From an uncultured Fusobacterium sp. (GTDB lineage: Bacteria; Fusobacteriota; Fusobacteriia; Fusobacteriales; Fusobacteriaceae): DNA of 19,909 nt. The translations under genes were made by a program, and so were the position numbers. Shown here piece after piece: positions 6,156 through 15,082 of this stretch; position 1 is the first letter of the stretch, and each line of letters opens with the position of its first letter. Where the stretch lies: assembly GCA_900542625.1 (NCBI GenBank), contig UQOH01000039.1, positions 1-19,909 on the forward strand, written 5' to 3'. The notes under the pieces are model-generated. The model did not search any database and was not told the origin of the DNA. It saw only the letters and a list, made by a program, of their open reading frames with translations.

Positions 6156-7160
6156 TTATTCCATTGTAATCTGATATTTTTTAATATCCTCTTCAACTTT
6201 TGCTTTATCTATTATTCCCACAGCCTTTGGCTCTTCATTGAAAAATATCTCAATAGGCTGCTCTCCTTTAAATTTGCAGTATCTTGAGAAAAGATTTTCA
6301 GCAAACTCTATCTGCTCTTGTGAAAGTTCTCCATATCCTAAAATATATGGTCCTCCAACACCTTTTCCTCTGATAAACATTGTTCCTGCATCTTTGTTTC
6401 TGACAATCTCATCATTGTCCTCTTTCATTCTTCCAACAAAAAGATATTTTCCAGGCTCAAATCTGAAAAATCTTCCTTTTTTCAAAAGATGAAATATTTT
6501 AGCATTTTCCTCTTCAAGAAGTCCATCCTGCTCTATTAGTTTTAATCTTTTTGAGTAACCCGGGTCTGTTAAAAGACATCCTCCAGCAGGTGTAGGATAA
6601 TCTATTATTCCCAGCTGTTCAGCTATTTCTATCTGTCTTTTTCTGCTTCTTCCCTGAATATCAAGAAGTTTTTCTCTGTCAATAAGCCCTTCAAGTTCAG
6701 GTTTGCTTGGAGGAAGAAGTTTTGCAGACAGTGGTCTGACTATTAATTCTTCAAGTTTTGACAATCCTTTTACTTTTTCAAGAGCCTGATAGTTTTGTGA
6801 CATTGGTCTTTGCCCTAAAACCTCTCCTGAAATAAGGAAATCTGCATCATATTTTTCTAAAAGTTCCCCTGCAAACTTAAACATAAGTGCATGGCAGTCT
6901 ATACATGGATTCATATTTTTTCCTCTTCCATATACAGGATTTTTTAATATCTCTATATGTTTTTCACTGAAATCAACATATTCTAATTTTACTCCAAGCT
7001 GTTCTGCCATAGCCTCAGCTTTTTCATTTTTCCCACCAAAAAAGTGAGATACAAAATTAAGAGCGATTACTTCTACTCCCTGATCTTTGATTACTTTTAT
7101 TGCCAGAGCACTGTCCAGTCCTCCTGAAAACAATGCCAATGCTTTTGCTTTTTTATTCAC
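6156..7160 (-). CDS. PP-loop ATPase of the tRNA thiolation type (ThiI/MnmA/TtuA-like)
   Basis: A 334-residue cytoplasmic enzyme expected to adenylate a tRNA uridine and replace oxygen with sulfur. The PP-loop SGGLDS lies at residues 12-17. PCIDCH gives a CxxC pair (C86, C89), and a third cysteine sits in PAGGCLLTDPGYSKRLK (C195). A CxxC plus a distant Cys is the arrangement that binds a [4Fe-4S] cluster in TtuA-type sulfurtransferases. GEVLGQRPMSQ (about 112-122) fits the nucleotide/tRNA face. The C-terminal half (about 200-334) is the accessory domain seen in COG0482-like relatives, not the THUMP domain of classical ThiI. The start is a GTG (7158-7160) after GAAGGGG at about 9 nt; no better ATG is nearby. 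It lies 25 nt after sepF in the hemW operon. The exact tRNA position modified cannot be told. Confidence 0.75.
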   Translation of the reverse strand: MNKKAKALALFSGGLDSALAIKVIKDQGVEVIALNFVSHFFGGKNEKAEAMAEQLGVKLEYVDFSEKHIEILKNPVYGRGKNMNPCIDCHALMFKFAGELLEKYDADFLISGEVLGQRPMSQNYQALEKVKGLSKLEELIVRPLSAKLLPPSKPELEGLIDREKLLDIQGRSRKRQIEIAEQLGIIDYPTPAGGCLLTDPGYSKRLKLIEQDGLLEEENAKIFHLLKKGRFFRFEPGKYLFVGRMKEDNDEIVRNKDAGTMFIRGKGVGGPYILGYGELSQEQIEFAENLFSRYCKFKGEQPIEIFFNEEPKAVGIIDKAKVEEDIKKYQITME

Positions 7161-7185
7161 TAATTTAAACCCCTTCTATATTAAT

Positions 7186-7695
7186 TTATATTTTTAAAAA
7201 TGATTTTTCTTTTCTGTCGTTTTCTCCGTCAAAAAATACGTTTATATCTTTTGGAACAGATACATAAACACTTCTGCTTATTTCTATAAGTTTAGCTTCT
7301 TTTATACTCATAGCACCGCTTAAGAAATCTATTATTCTTTGAGCTGTTTCGTTGTCTAAATGCTCAAGATTAAGAGTTACTGTTTTGTCCTCTTTTATGT
7401 AACTTGCTATTTTTCTGCAGTCTTCAAATTTTTTAGGATCGATAATAACACTTTGATATGCAGAAGTATCTACTTCCTTTTCTTTTTCTTTGTGCTTTTT
7501 GTCGTTTTTAGCAGACTTTTTAGTGAAAAGGCTTGGTCCTGATATTTCAGCAGGTTTTTTCTCTTCAGCAGAATCGCTTTTCACATCTACATCGATAATA
7601 CCGTTATCTTCTTCTATTTCTGCTCCGTCTCCCAATCCGAAAATTTCTTTTAAAGACTTTATTTTTCCTGTCAGTTTATCCTCTTTTTTATTCAT
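7186..7695 (-). CDS. sepF: Cell-division protein SepF
   Basis: A 169-residue cytoplasmic protein that bundles FtsZ filaments and tethers them to the membrane. The N-terminal segment (about 9-21, IKSLKEIFGLG) could be the membrane-binding helix. A low-complexity acidic/lysine-rich linker follows (about 25-75). The conserved SepF core occupies about 78-155: VIIDPKKFEDCRKIASYI, then VTLNLEHL and AQRIIDFLSGA, ending with VYVSVPKDINVFF. The linker is longer and more charged than in many homologues. The ATG follows GGAGG (7700-7704). The gene lies 11 nt after yggS, an arrangement also known from Firmicutes (ylmE-sepF), which supports the call. No ftsZ is in the window. Confidence 0.9.
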   Translation of the reverse strand: MNKKEDKLTGKIKSLKEIFGLGDGAEIEEDNGIIDVDVKSDSAEEKKPAEISGPSLFTKKSAKNDKKHKEKEKEVDTSAYQSVIIDPKKFEDCRKIASYIKEDKTVTLNLEHLDNETAQRIIDFLSGAMSIKEAKLIEISRSVYVSVPKDINVFFDGENDRKEKSFLKI

Positions 7696-7706
7696 ATTTC
7701 CTCCTG

Positions 7707-8387
7707 TTATTTATATAATCTGGTTCCTATTCTTATGATAGTAGAACCTTCTTCCAGAGCAATTTTATAATCATCACTCATTCCCATAGAAAGCTCTGTT
7801 AATCTTCCGTGAAAATGTGTTTTGTTTAACTCATCTTTTATCTCTCTCAATTTTCTGAAACTTGCCCTTATTTTCTCTTCATCATCAACATTAGGCGCCA
7901 TTGTCATAAGCCCTTTTATGTTTATATTTTTAAGTTCCATAAGCTGAGGAAGTTCTTTGTAAAATTCATCTAAATCGTATCCCTCTTTGCTGTCCTCTCC
8001 GCTTAGATTAATTTCAAGAAGAACATCTAAAACTCTTCCGGCATTTTTAGCTCTTTTGTCTATTTCTTCAGCCAGTGAAAGTTTATTCACAGAATGAATC
8101 ATACATACATAGTCTATTATATATTTTACCTTATTTTTCTGTAAATTTCCTATAAAATTCCAATTTATTTTATCTTTTACGTCATTCATAAGTTCTCTTT
8201 TTGCCTCAAGAACCTGAACCCTGTTTTCTCCAAAATTCATAATACCACATTCCATAAGCTCGTCAAGCTCTGCTCTTCCAACATAATCATATTTTGTAAC
8301 TGCCACAAGCTTTACTTTTTCCGGATTTTTAGAGTATTTTTTTATATTTTCTAAAATTTCATTTACATTATCTGTAACTTTTCCCAT
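7707..8387 (-). CDS. yggS: YggS/PLPBP family pyridoxal-phosphate homeostasis protein
   Basis: A 226-residue cytoplasmic protein that carries pyridoxal 5'-phosphate and influences vitamin B6 and amino-acid pools; it has no confirmed catalytic activity. It has the fold of the alanine-racemase N-terminal barrel. KLVAVTKYDYVG places the PLP lysine at K32. Further family signatures are GENRVQVLEAK, WNFIGNLQKNKVK (here with N where many have H), IHSVNKLSLAEEI, GLMTMAP, ELSMGMSDDYKIAL and STIIRIGTRLYK at the C-terminus, which binds the phosphate. Length is typical. It lies 14 nt after hemW and 11 nt before sepF in the same operon, with an AGGTG ribosome site. Confidence 0.93.
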   Translation of the reverse strand: MGKVTDNVNEILENIKKYSKNPEKVKLVAVTKYDYVGRAELDELMECGIMNFGENRVQVLEAKRELMNDVKDKINWNFIGNLQKNKVKYIIDYVCMIHSVNKLSLAEEIDKRAKNAGRVLDVLLEINLSGEDSKEGYDLDEFYKELPQLMELKNINIKGLMTMAPNVDDEEKIRASFRKLREIKDELNKTHFHGRLTELSMGMSDDYKIALEEGSTIIRIGTRLYK

Positions 8388-8401
8388 TATCTTTCACCTG
8401 C

Positions 8402-9484
8402 TTATATAAGTCTTTCAAATACATCGTTAGCCAGAAAAATTCCTTTTCTTGTAAGGATATATTTTTCGGATTTTTTTTCAATAAATCCCTCTTCTTCCAG
8501 CTCTTTGTATATTTGAAAATATTTTTTATCTTCAGAAGGAGTTATTCCCTCCTCTAAAAGACGAAGTCCTAAAATATGTCTGTACTCTTCAAACATATTT
8601 TTATCAACTTTTTCCTCTTCTAAAATCGGTTTTTCTCCTACCAATATACTATCATAATAATCTATAAATTTCATCTTGTTTTTATATCTTATTTCATGAA
8701 TATATCCTGATGCTCCCAAACCTACTCCAACATACTCTTTATTTCTCCAATATTTAGAATTGTGCCTTGCCTCTTTTCCTGTTTTTGCAAAATTTGAAAT
8801 TTCATAATGATGATATCCATGCTCTTTTGAATAATCAATAATAAATTCATACATCTGCGCCTCTAAATCATTGTCTGTTTCCTCATATTCTCCAGACTCC
8901 AGTTTTTCAAAAAACTTTGTGTCCGGTTCCCAGATAAGAGAATATATTGAAAAATGTTCAGGATTTAATGATATAAGTTTTTTCAAATCCTCTTTTACTT
9001 CATGAAGAGTCTGCTCAGGAAGAGAGAACATCAAATCAAGACTTATGTTTTCAAATCCAGCCTCTCTTGCCATTTCATATGCTTTTATTCCCTCTTGTGA
9101 GTTATGAAGTCTCCCGAGTTTTTTAAGAAATTTTTCATTAAAACTTTGTATTCCCATGCTCAGCCTGTTTATTCCAGCCTCTTTTAAAGCTTTCAATTTT
9201 TCTAAATCCACTGTTTTGGGATTAGCCTCCAGAGTTACTTCTGCATTTTCCTTTATATCCAGTTCATCTAAAATTCTTTTAACATCTTCTGCTTTCAGAA
9301 GAGAGGGTGTCCCTCCTCCAAAATACACTGTATCATATTTATATTTTGGATATAATCTTATCTCTTTTATTAAAAAGTCTACATATTTTTTTCTTTCCTC
9401 TTCATTGCTTTGAAAAGAAAGAAAGTCACAGTAATCACATTTCCTTACACAAAAAGGAACGTGTATATATATGGCATCTGTCAT
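8402..9484 (-). CDS. hemW: HemW-like radical SAM protein
   Basis: A 360-residue radical S-adenosylmethionine protein of the HemW/former HemN-like group, which binds and delivers heme rather than performing the coproporphyrinogen oxidation once assigned to it. The cluster motif CVRKCDYCDF gives C12-x3-C16-x2-C19, and FGGGTPS follows at about 55-61, then LEANPKTV and INRLSMGIQSF, all typical. The C-terminal HemW domain includes HYEISNFAKTGKEARHNSKYW and GLGASGYI. Length is near the usual 370-380. The ATG at 9482-9484 follows GGAG at 7 nt. It is the first gene of the hemW-yggS-sepF-PP-loop operon, with an extended -10 promoter 38 nt upstream. No other heme gene is in the window. Confidence 0.9.
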   Translation of the reverse strand: MTDAIYIHVPFCVRKCDYCDFLSFQSNEEERKKYVDFLIKEIRLYPKYKYDTVYFGGGTPSLLKAEDVKRILDELDIKENAEVTLEANPKTVDLEKLKALKEAGINRLSMGIQSFNEKFLKKLGRLHNSQEGIKAYEMAREAGFENISLDLMFSLPEQTLHEVKEDLKKLISLNPEHFSIYSLIWEPDTKFFEKLESGEYEETDNDLEAQMYEFIIDYSKEHGYHHYEISNFAKTGKEARHNSKYWRNKEYVGVGLGASGYIHEIRYKNKMKFIDYYDSILVGEKPILEEEKVDKNMFEEYRHILGLRLLEEGITPSEDKKYFQIYKELEEEGFIEKKSEKYILTRKGIFLANDVFERLI

Positions 9485-9521
9485 TTTTATTCTCCATTAT
9501 GATTAAATTTTTCATATGAAT

Positions 9522-9530
9522 ATTATATCA
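9522..9530 (-). promoter_or_regulatory. Extended -10 promoter of the hemW operon
   Basis: The minus strand reads TGATATAAT (9522-9530), an extended -10 with a perfect TATAAT. The -35 region is weak (ATGTAA at about 17 nt), as expected for this promoter class. A start near 9515 leaves a leader of about 30 nt. Confidence 0.65.
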
Positions 9531-9551
9531 TTTTTTTACTTTATTTACATA

Positions 9552-9582
9552 ATAAAATAACTCTGGTGCACAAACACCAGAG
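9552..9582 (-). terminator. Intrinsic terminator after the phosphohexomutase gene
   Basis: CTCTGGTG (9561-9568) pairs with CACCAGAG (9575-9582) around a 6-nt loop. On the minus strand the stem is followed by TTATTTTATT. It separates the metG-galU-phosphohexomutase transcript from the hemW promoter. Confidence 0.8.
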
Positions 9583-9609
9583 CTATTAAAAACTATTTAT
9601 TTTATATTT

Positions 9610-11343
9610 TTAGATTAAAGAATCTACAAATTTAACAAAGTTATCTCCAAATTCTTTTAAAGATGCCTCTGCTTTTTCTTTTGAGTTTTCTTTTACGTAT
9701 AAGTAATATTTGATTTTTGGTTCTGTTCCTGATGGTCTTACTGTTACTTTTACATCTCCCTCAAGGATAAATTGTAATACATCAGATTTAGGAAGTTCAA
9801 TAGTTTTTCTGTTGCATTTTTCGTAGTCGATTTCAATTTGTTTTTGGAAATCTTTAAGAACTAATACTTTTTTTCCAAGAACTTCTTTGATTTCTTTCTC
9901 TCTTAAAACTTCCATGATTTTAGCAATTTGTTTTGCTCCGTCCATTCCAGTTTTTGTTATAGAGATTGTTGCTTCTCCGTACCAACCATATTTGTCATAG
10001 ATTTTATCTAATTCAGCCGGAATAGATGTTCCTATGCTGTCATAGTAAGCTGCTATTTCTGCAAGAAGAAGAGATGCTACAACTGCGTCTTTATCTCTTA
10101 CATGAGTTCCTTTTAAGTATCCTATTGATTCTTCAAATCCAAATAGGTAAGTTCCGTCAAGTTCTTTGTTTTTGAACTGCTCTATTTTTTCTCCAATATA
10201 TTTAAATCCTGTTAAAGTTCTCCATACTTTTACTCCGTATGCTTTTGCTATATCATCAAGAATAGGAGTAGAAACTATAGTTGATACAACTGCTCCGTTT
10301 TTAGGAAGATCTTTAGTCATTTTTAAGATATAGTCCATAAATATCATACCGATTTGGTTTCCGTTTGGATATATCCATTCTCCGTTTTCTTTTTTAAGTG
10401 CAAGTCCTGTTCTGTCTGCATCCGGGTCGTTTGCTATACAAACTTTTGCTCCAACCTCATCAGCAAGTTTTGTAGAAAGAGCAAATACTTTATGATCTTC
10501 TGGGTTTGCATAAGGACATGTTGGGAACATTCCATCTGGCTCTTCCTGCTCTTTAACAGTGTATACACTTTCAAATCCCATCTCTTTTAATATTCTTTGA
10601 ACCGGTCTTCTTCCTGTTCCGTGAAGAGGAGAGTAAACTATTTTAAACTCTTTCTTTCCTGGAATATCAGTGATTATAGCTTCTTTTTTAACTTCTTCAA
10701 TGAATCTGTCGTCTACTTCTTCACCTATCATAACAAGAAGTCCTTTTGCTTTTGCCTCTTCTTCAGATATCATTTTTATATCTTCAAAGTTTTCTACTTT
10801 ATTTACTTCTCCAACAATTCCGCTTGCCTGAGGCTCAACAATTTGTCCTCCAATATCCCAGTAAACTTTGTATCCGTTATATTCCTGAGGGTTGTGAGAA
10901 GCTGTAACCATTACTCCTGCCTGACATTTAAGTTCTCTTACTGCAAAAGAAAGTTCAGGTGTACTTCTTAATGATTTATAAAGGTAAGCTTTAATTCCGT
11001 TTCCTGCAAGAACAAGAGCTGTGTTTTCAGCATATTCTGTAGAACCTACTCTGCAGTCATAAGCTATTGCAACTCCTTTTTTCATTCCTTCTTCACCAGC
11101 AGCAGCAATTATATAGTTAGCAAGTCCTTGTGTAGCTTTTCTTATCATATATTTATTGATTCTGTTAGTTCCAACACCTCTGATACCTCTCATTCCTGCT
11201 GTACCAAAGCTGATGTTTGTATAGAATCTTTCTTCTATTTCTTTTTCGTTTCCAGAGATTGATTTTAATTCCTCTCTGTCTGCTGCATCAATATATTCTG
11301 AGTTTAACCATAACTCATAAGTTTTCATTATTTTTTCATCCAT
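9610..11343 (-). CDS. Phosphohexomutase (phosphoglucomutase/phosphomannomutase)
   Basis: A cytoplasmic enzyme of the alpha-D-phosphohexomutase superfamily that interconverts glucose (or mannose) 6- and 1-phosphate through a phosphoserine. All four signatures are present: TASHNP with the catalytic Ser at about 149, the metal loop DPDADR at about 306-311, the sugar loop GFEESIGYL, and the phosphate loop RPSGTEPKIKYY near the C-terminus. The N-terminal FGTAGMRG also matches. The 577-residue length fits the long PgcA-type group. The frame is open to an ATG at 11350-11352, but the GGAG touches that codon; the ATG at 11341-11343 has proper 9-nt spacing and is preferred. The gene lies after galU, so the pair can supply glucose-1-phosphate and UDP-glucose. 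Glucose versus mannose preference is not decided. Confidence 0.9.
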   Translation of the reverse strand: MDEKIMKTYELWLNSEYIDAADREELKSISGNEKEIEERFYTNISFGTAGMRGIRGVGTNRINKYMIRKATQGLANYIIAAAGEEGMKKGVAIAYDCRVGSTEYAENTALVLAGNGIKAYLYKSLRSTPELSFAVRELKCQAGVMVTASHNPQEYNGYKVYWDIGGQIVEPQASGIVGEVNKVENFEDIKMISEEEAKAKGLLVMIGEEVDDRFIEEVKKEAIITDIPGKKEFKIVYSPLHGTGRRPVQRILKEMGFESVYTVKEQEEPDGMFPTCPYANPEDHKVFALSTKLADEVGAKVCIANDPDADRTGLALKKENGEWIYPNGNQIGMIFMDYILKMTKDLPKNGAVVSTIVSTPILDDIAKAYGVKVWRTLTGFKYIGEKIEQFKNKELDGTYLFGFEESIGYLKGTHVRDKDAVVASLLLAEIAAYYDSIGTSIPAELDKIYDKYGWYGEATISITKTGMDGAKQIAKIMEVLREKEIKEVLGKKVLVLKDFQKQIEIDYEKCNRKTIELPKSDVLQFILEGDVKVTVRPSGTEPKIKYYLYVKENSKEKAEASLKEFGDNFVKFVDSLI

Positions 11344-11420
11344 GCCCAACATCTCCTTTATATCAAATATACGTACTAATATTTTACAAAACTTTTGGAA
11401 AAATATCCAGATTTTTTTGT

Positions 11421-12299
11421 CTATTTCACTTCTAATTCATTCTTAAGATAGTTGATTAAATCTTCTCTGGTTTCTTCATTTCTTAATCCAAATTCTATAT
11501 TAGCTTTAAGAAGCCCGATTTTATTCCCTATATCATATCTTTTTCCAATGAAGTTGTGAGCTACCACTTTCTCACCATCTTTCATCATTTTTAAAATACC
11601 GTCTGTAAGCTGGATTTCTCCCCCTTTTCCAGCCTCAGTTTTTTCAAGATATTCAAATATTTTTCCGCTAAGAAGATATCTTCCAAGACAGGCAAGTCTT
11701 GAAGGTGCTTCTTCTATTGACGGTTTCTCTATAAAATCATCTATTTCAACAGTTCTCTCATCAAGCTCTGCTGTTGGTTTAACTATTCCATATTTTGATA
11801 CATCTTCTTCAGGAACTTCCTGACATCCCAAGACACTTGCTCCATATTTTTCATATGTTTCTATAAGCTGTTTTGATGCTGTTTTTTCATTGTAAACAAT
11901 ATCATCTCCAAGAGCTATTACAAAAGGCTCGTCTCCGATAAAAGGCTTAGCTTTTAAAATAGCATGCCCAAGTCCAAGAGGGTGATTTTGTCTTACATAA
12001 AATATATTTGCCATTGAAGAAAGATGTGTAACTTTTTCAAGAAGATCCTCTTTTCCTTTTTCTTTTAAAGTTTCTTCAAGCTCAAAAGAATAATCGAAAT
12101 GGTCCTCTATAGAATTTTTATTTCTTCCTGTTATTATTATGATATCTTCTATTCCTGATTCAACAAGCTCTTCAACTATATATTGAAGTGAAGGCTTATC
12201 TACTATTACCAGCATCTCTTTAGGCTGTGCTTTTGTTGCAGGAAGTACCCTTGTTCCCAGCCCTGCTGCAGGTATTACTGCCTTTCTTACCTTTTTCAT
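11421..12299 (-). CDS. galU: UTP-glucose-1-phosphate uridylyltransferase
   Basis: A 292-residue cytoplasmic nucleotidyltransferase that makes UDP-glucose from UTP and glucose-1-phosphate, feeding LPS, capsule and glycolipid sugars. The N-terminal signature AAGLGTRVLPATKAQPKEML (11-30) is the GalU pattern. ALGDDIV provides the metal aspartate, FIEKP is the sugar-binding segment, and GKGGEIQLTDGI is characteristic. Length is typical. A GGAGG precedes the ATG. It sits 18 nt after metG and 67 nt before the phosphohexomutase, which provides its substrate. I find no strong promoter in the latter gap, so the two are probably co-transcribed. Confidence 0.95.
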   Translation of the reverse strand: MKKVRKAVIPAAGLGTRVLPATKAQPKEMLVIVDKPSLQYIVEELVESGIEDIIIITGRNKNSIEDHFDYSFELEETLKEKGKEDLLEKVTHLSSMANIFYVRQNHPLGLGHAILKAKPFIGDEPFVIALGDDIVYNEKTASKQLIETYEKYGASVLGCQEVPEEDVSKYGIVKPTAELDERTVEIDDFIEKPSIEEAPSRLACLGRYLLSGKIFEYLEKTEAGKGGEIQLTDGILKMMKDGEKVVAHNFIGKRYDIGNKIGLLKANIEFGLRNEETREDLINYLKNELEVK

Positions 12300-12317
12300 A
12301 GTTTCCTCCTAAAAAAG

Positions 12318-14234
12318 TTATTTTATTTTTGAACCAGTTTTTACTGAACTGTCTACCTCAACAAGCTTGATTCTTTTCTTCTCTTCAGAACTTAAAAGCA
12401 TTCCTTGAGACAGCTCTCCTTTTAAAGTTACAGGAGTTAAGTTTACAACAGCAAGAACTTTTTTACCAACAAGCTCTTCAGGGTTAGGATAGTATTTAGC
12501 TATTCCTGAAACTATCTGTCTTATATTTTTTCCGTCATTTACTTTGAATTTTAATAATTTATCTGAACCTTCAACCTTAGCAGCCTCTAAAAGCTCAACT
12601 ACTCTGATGTCAACAGTTCCAAACTGGTCTATTGAAATAGGGTTTTCTATTTTAAGGTCTTTGTTTACAGGATTTTTTTCTTTCACTTCTTTTGCTACTT
12701 CTATTCTTGGGAATATTGGTGTAGCTGTTCCAAGTTTGTGTCCTGCAGGAATTATATCCCATCCTCTGATATCTTCGATTAAAGCTTTTTCTATATCAGC
12801 ATCAAATTCTAATTGATTCCAGATTTTTTGAGCTGTTTCAGGCATATATGGAGATACAAGAACTGCTGTTTTGTATAGAGATTCAACAAGCATATTCATT
12901 ACTCTTGCAAGTCTGTCTTTTTGAGCCTCATCTTTAGCAAGAATCCATGGCATTGTTTCATCTATATATTTGTTCATTCTTGAAATAAATTTCCATATAA
13001 ATTCAAGAGCTCTTGAGAATTCAAGTCTTGACATTGCATCGTCAACCTGTGCAAGTGTATCAGCGAATAATGTTTTTACTTCTTCATCTATTGCTTCAAA
13101 AGCTCCGCTTTGGACAATCTCTTCTCCAAAATATTTTTTATACATTCCAAGAGTTCTGTTTAAAAGGTTTCCTAAATCGTTTGCAAGGTCAGAGTTTATT
13201 CTTGTGATAATTCCTTTTGTAGAATAATCTCCGTCATTTCCAAATGTAACCTCTCTTAAAAGATAGTATCTGAATGCGTCAAGTCCGTATTTTGCAACTT
13301 CATCTAATGGAGCAACAACATTTCCTTTAGATTTAGACATTTTTTCACCTTCAGAAGTCCACCAACCGTGAGCAACTATTTTGTCAGGAAGTTTTACTCC
13401 TGCTGATAAAAGCATACAAGGCCATATGATTGCGTGGAATCTTACAATATCTTTTCCTAAAAGGTGAACAACTTCTCCGTTTGTCCATCTCTTTTCAAAG
13501 TTTTCAGCATCGTTTTCATATCCTACAGCTGTGATATAGTTTGTTAAAGCGTCAAACCAAACATAAGTAATATGCCCCGGAGCAAATTCAATAGGGATTC
13601 CCCATTCAAATGTGTTTCTTGATATTGATAAATCTTGTAATCCTTGTTTAATGAAAGATATTACTTCGTTTCTTCTTGAACGTGGAAGAATGAAATCAGG
13701 ATGTTCATCTATATGTTTTAATAAAGCATCTTGATATTTTGACATTCTGAAGAAATATGATTCCTCTTTTACCATTCTTAATTCTTTTCCGCAATCTGGA
13801 CAGTGGTTTCCATCTACAACCTGATTTTCAGGAACGAATGTTTCACATGAAACACAGTATTTTCCTTCATATTCTCCTTTGTAAATATCCCCTTTTTCCC
13901 AAACTGTTTTTAAAATTTTAGCAACAGCTTTTTTGTGTCTCTCTTCTGTTGTTCTTATGAAGTCATCATTTTTTATATTTAATGCTTTCCACATTTCCAT
14001 AAATCTTGGAGCCATAGAATCTGTCCATTCTTGTGGAGTCATTCCTTTCATTTTTGCAGTTTCTTCTACTTTCTGCCCGTGCTCATCTGTTCCTGTAAGA
14101 AAATAAACATCACATCCCATTGTTTTTTTGTATCTTGCAATTACGTCAGCAGCTATTGTTGTGTAAGCACTTCCAACATGCGGGTCACCATTTACATAAT
14201 ATATTGGCGTTGTCACATAAAAATTTTTTGTCAT
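12318..14234 (-). CDS. metG: Methionyl-tRNA synthetase
   Basis: A 638-residue class I aminoacyl-tRNA synthetase that charges tRNA-Met. The HIGH-type motif is HVGS at 19-22 and KMSKS is at 298-302. The connective peptide keeps a single four-cysteine zinc knuckle (C127, C130, C145, C148). The anticodon domain follows, and a C-terminal Trbp111-like tRNA-binding domain (about 530-638, from ISIDQFGTVDIRVVELL) drives dimerisation and tRNA binding. Length and layout match the long bacterial form. The ATG follows GGGGG at 7 nt. It lies 38 nt after the DUF374 gene and 18 nt before galU in one minus-strand run. No T-box leader is present upstream. Confidence 0.97.
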   Translation of the reverse strand: MTKNFYVTTPIYYVNGDPHVGSAYTTIAADVIARYKKTMGCDVYFLTGTDEHGQKVEETAKMKGMTPQEWTDSMAPRFMEMWKALNIKNDDFIRTTEERHKKAVAKILKTVWEKGDIYKGEYEGKYCVSCETFVPENQVVDGNHCPDCGKELRMVKEESYFFRMSKYQDALLKHIDEHPDFILPRSRRNEVISFIKQGLQDLSISRNTFEWGIPIEFAPGHITYVWFDALTNYITAVGYENDAENFEKRWTNGEVVHLLGKDIVRFHAIIWPCMLLSAGVKLPDKIVAHGWWTSEGEKMSKSKGNVVAPLDEVAKYGLDAFRYYLLREVTFGNDGDYSTKGIITRINSDLANDLGNLLNRTLGMYKKYFGEEIVQSGAFEAIDEEVKTLFADTLAQVDDAMSRLEFSRALEFIWKFISRMNKYIDETMPWILAKDEAQKDRLARVMNMLVESLYKTAVLVSPYMPETAQKIWNQLEFDADIEKALIEDIRGWDIIPAGHKLGTATPIFPRIEVAKEVKEKNPVNKDLKIENPISIDQFGTVDIRVVELLEAAKVEGSDKLLKFKVNDGKNIRQIVSGIAKYYPNPEELVGKKVLAVVNLTPVTLKGELSQGMLLSSEEKKRIKLVEVDSSVKTGSKIK

Positions 14235-14272
14235 CTGTTATCCCCCTCTATTAAAAAAACTTTCTGTTTTAA

Positions 14273-14917
14273 TTATTTTAATTTTAATATTTCTCTTTCT
14301 GCTTCCTGATCTAGTTCCATTAATTTTTCTCTTACTAATACACTGTATTCTTTTGGATCTGCATCAGCAGGAACATCTATAGGCTCTCCCACAATACATA
14401 CTACTTTTGAAAATGGTTTTGGCAGCTGGAATTTATCCCATGTTTTGCTGAATATCCATTTTCTGCTGTATGCTCCTCCAACAAGAACAAGCTGTTTTCC
14501 TGATTTCTGAGCAGCATATATCATTCCCGGTTTTACTTCATAAACAGGTCCTTTTGGTCCGTCTAAAGGAGTTCCAAGGCTGTACCCCTCATTTTTAATC
14601 AGTTTTATTAATTGCACAAGACTTTTGACAGAGTCTTTTCCTGATGAACCTCTCACCATTTTATACCCCATTTTCTCAAGAGGCACAGAGATAAGCTCTC
14701 CGTCTTTTGAAGGGCTTGCAAGTCCTGCTCTTTTTTTCAAGGATTTTAAACATAAAAGGATTACTAAAAGTTTGTTGTGCCACATTCCGCATACATAACT
14801 TTTTTTCCCGTCAATTTTATCTTCTGCTCCCATTATTCTTACATCAAGAGTAAGAAATATAATTTTTAGGATATAATACAAAATATTTCCGTATAACCTG
14901 TAATTTGCCTTTTTCAT
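14273..14917 (-). CDS. DUF374 family (lysophospholipid acyltransferase-like) protein
   Basis: A 214-residue protein of the DUF374 branch of the PlsC/LPLAT acyltransferase superfamily, often found near lipid A and LPS genes. A hydrophobic N-terminal stretch (about 10-25, YGNILYYILKIIFLTL) probably anchors it in the inner membrane. Family motifs follow: WHNKLL (about 46-51) in place of HX4D, then SPSKDGELISVPLEKMGY, RGSSGKDS and DGPKGPVYEVKPG. An acyltransferase role in envelope lipid assembly is inferred; the substrate has not been established for the family as far as I know. The ATG follows GGAG at 8 nt. It is the first gene of the metG-galU-phosphohexomutase run, with a good promoter just upstream. 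Confidence 0.82.
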   Translation of the reverse strand: MKKANYRLYGNILYYILKIIFLTLDVRIMGAEDKIDGKKSYVCGMWHNKLLVILLCLKSLKKRAGLASPSKDGELISVPLEKMGYKMVRGSSGKDSVKSLVQLIKLIKNEGYSLGTPLDGPKGPVYEVKPGMIYAAQKSGKQLVLVGGAYSRKWIFSKTWDKFQLPKPFSKVVCIVGEPIDVPADADPKEYSVLVREKLMELDQEAEREILKLK

Positions 14918-14950
14918 TTTCTCTTCTCCTGTAATAAGTCTATACCAAAA

Positions 14951-14978
14951 ATTATATCATAATTTGTGTATTTGTTAA
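14951..14978 (-). promoter_or_regulatory. Promoter of the DUF374-metG-galU-phosphohexomutase run
   Basis: On the minus strand, TTAACA (14973-14978) lies 16 nt before TATAAT (14951-14956), and TGA precedes the -10, giving an extended box. A start near 14944 leaves a leader of about 27 nt. Confidence 0.75.
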
Positions 14979-15002
14979 ACACTGAACAAGATATTTTTTT
15001 AA

Positions 15003-15049
15003 TAAAAAATCAGCTCCCTCATATTGACAGACAATATAAAACAGCTGAT
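15003..15049 (-). terminator. Intrinsic terminator after ybaB/ebfC
   Basis: On the minus strand ATCAGCT (15043-15049) pairs with AGCTGAT (15009-15015). Inside, ATATTG and CAATAT pair around a 5-nt loop, joined by G-U and A-U pairs, making a nearly continuous long stem. It is followed by TTTTTTATT. Confidence 0.85.
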
Positions 15050-15082
15050 AATTTTACTTTATTCAGTTTTTCTCAGAAATTC

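Noticed and set aside
11396..11418. Hairpin TGGA/TCCA followed by seven T on the plus strand between galU and the phosphohexomutase gene
   Set aside because: The stem is only 4 bp and no plus-strand gene ends there. On the minus strand it lacks a T run.
14918..14950. Possible T-box or other leader ahead of the metG transcript
   Set aside because: The leader is only about 27 nt from the predicted start, and the first gene is the DUF374 gene, not metG. There is no room for a T-box.
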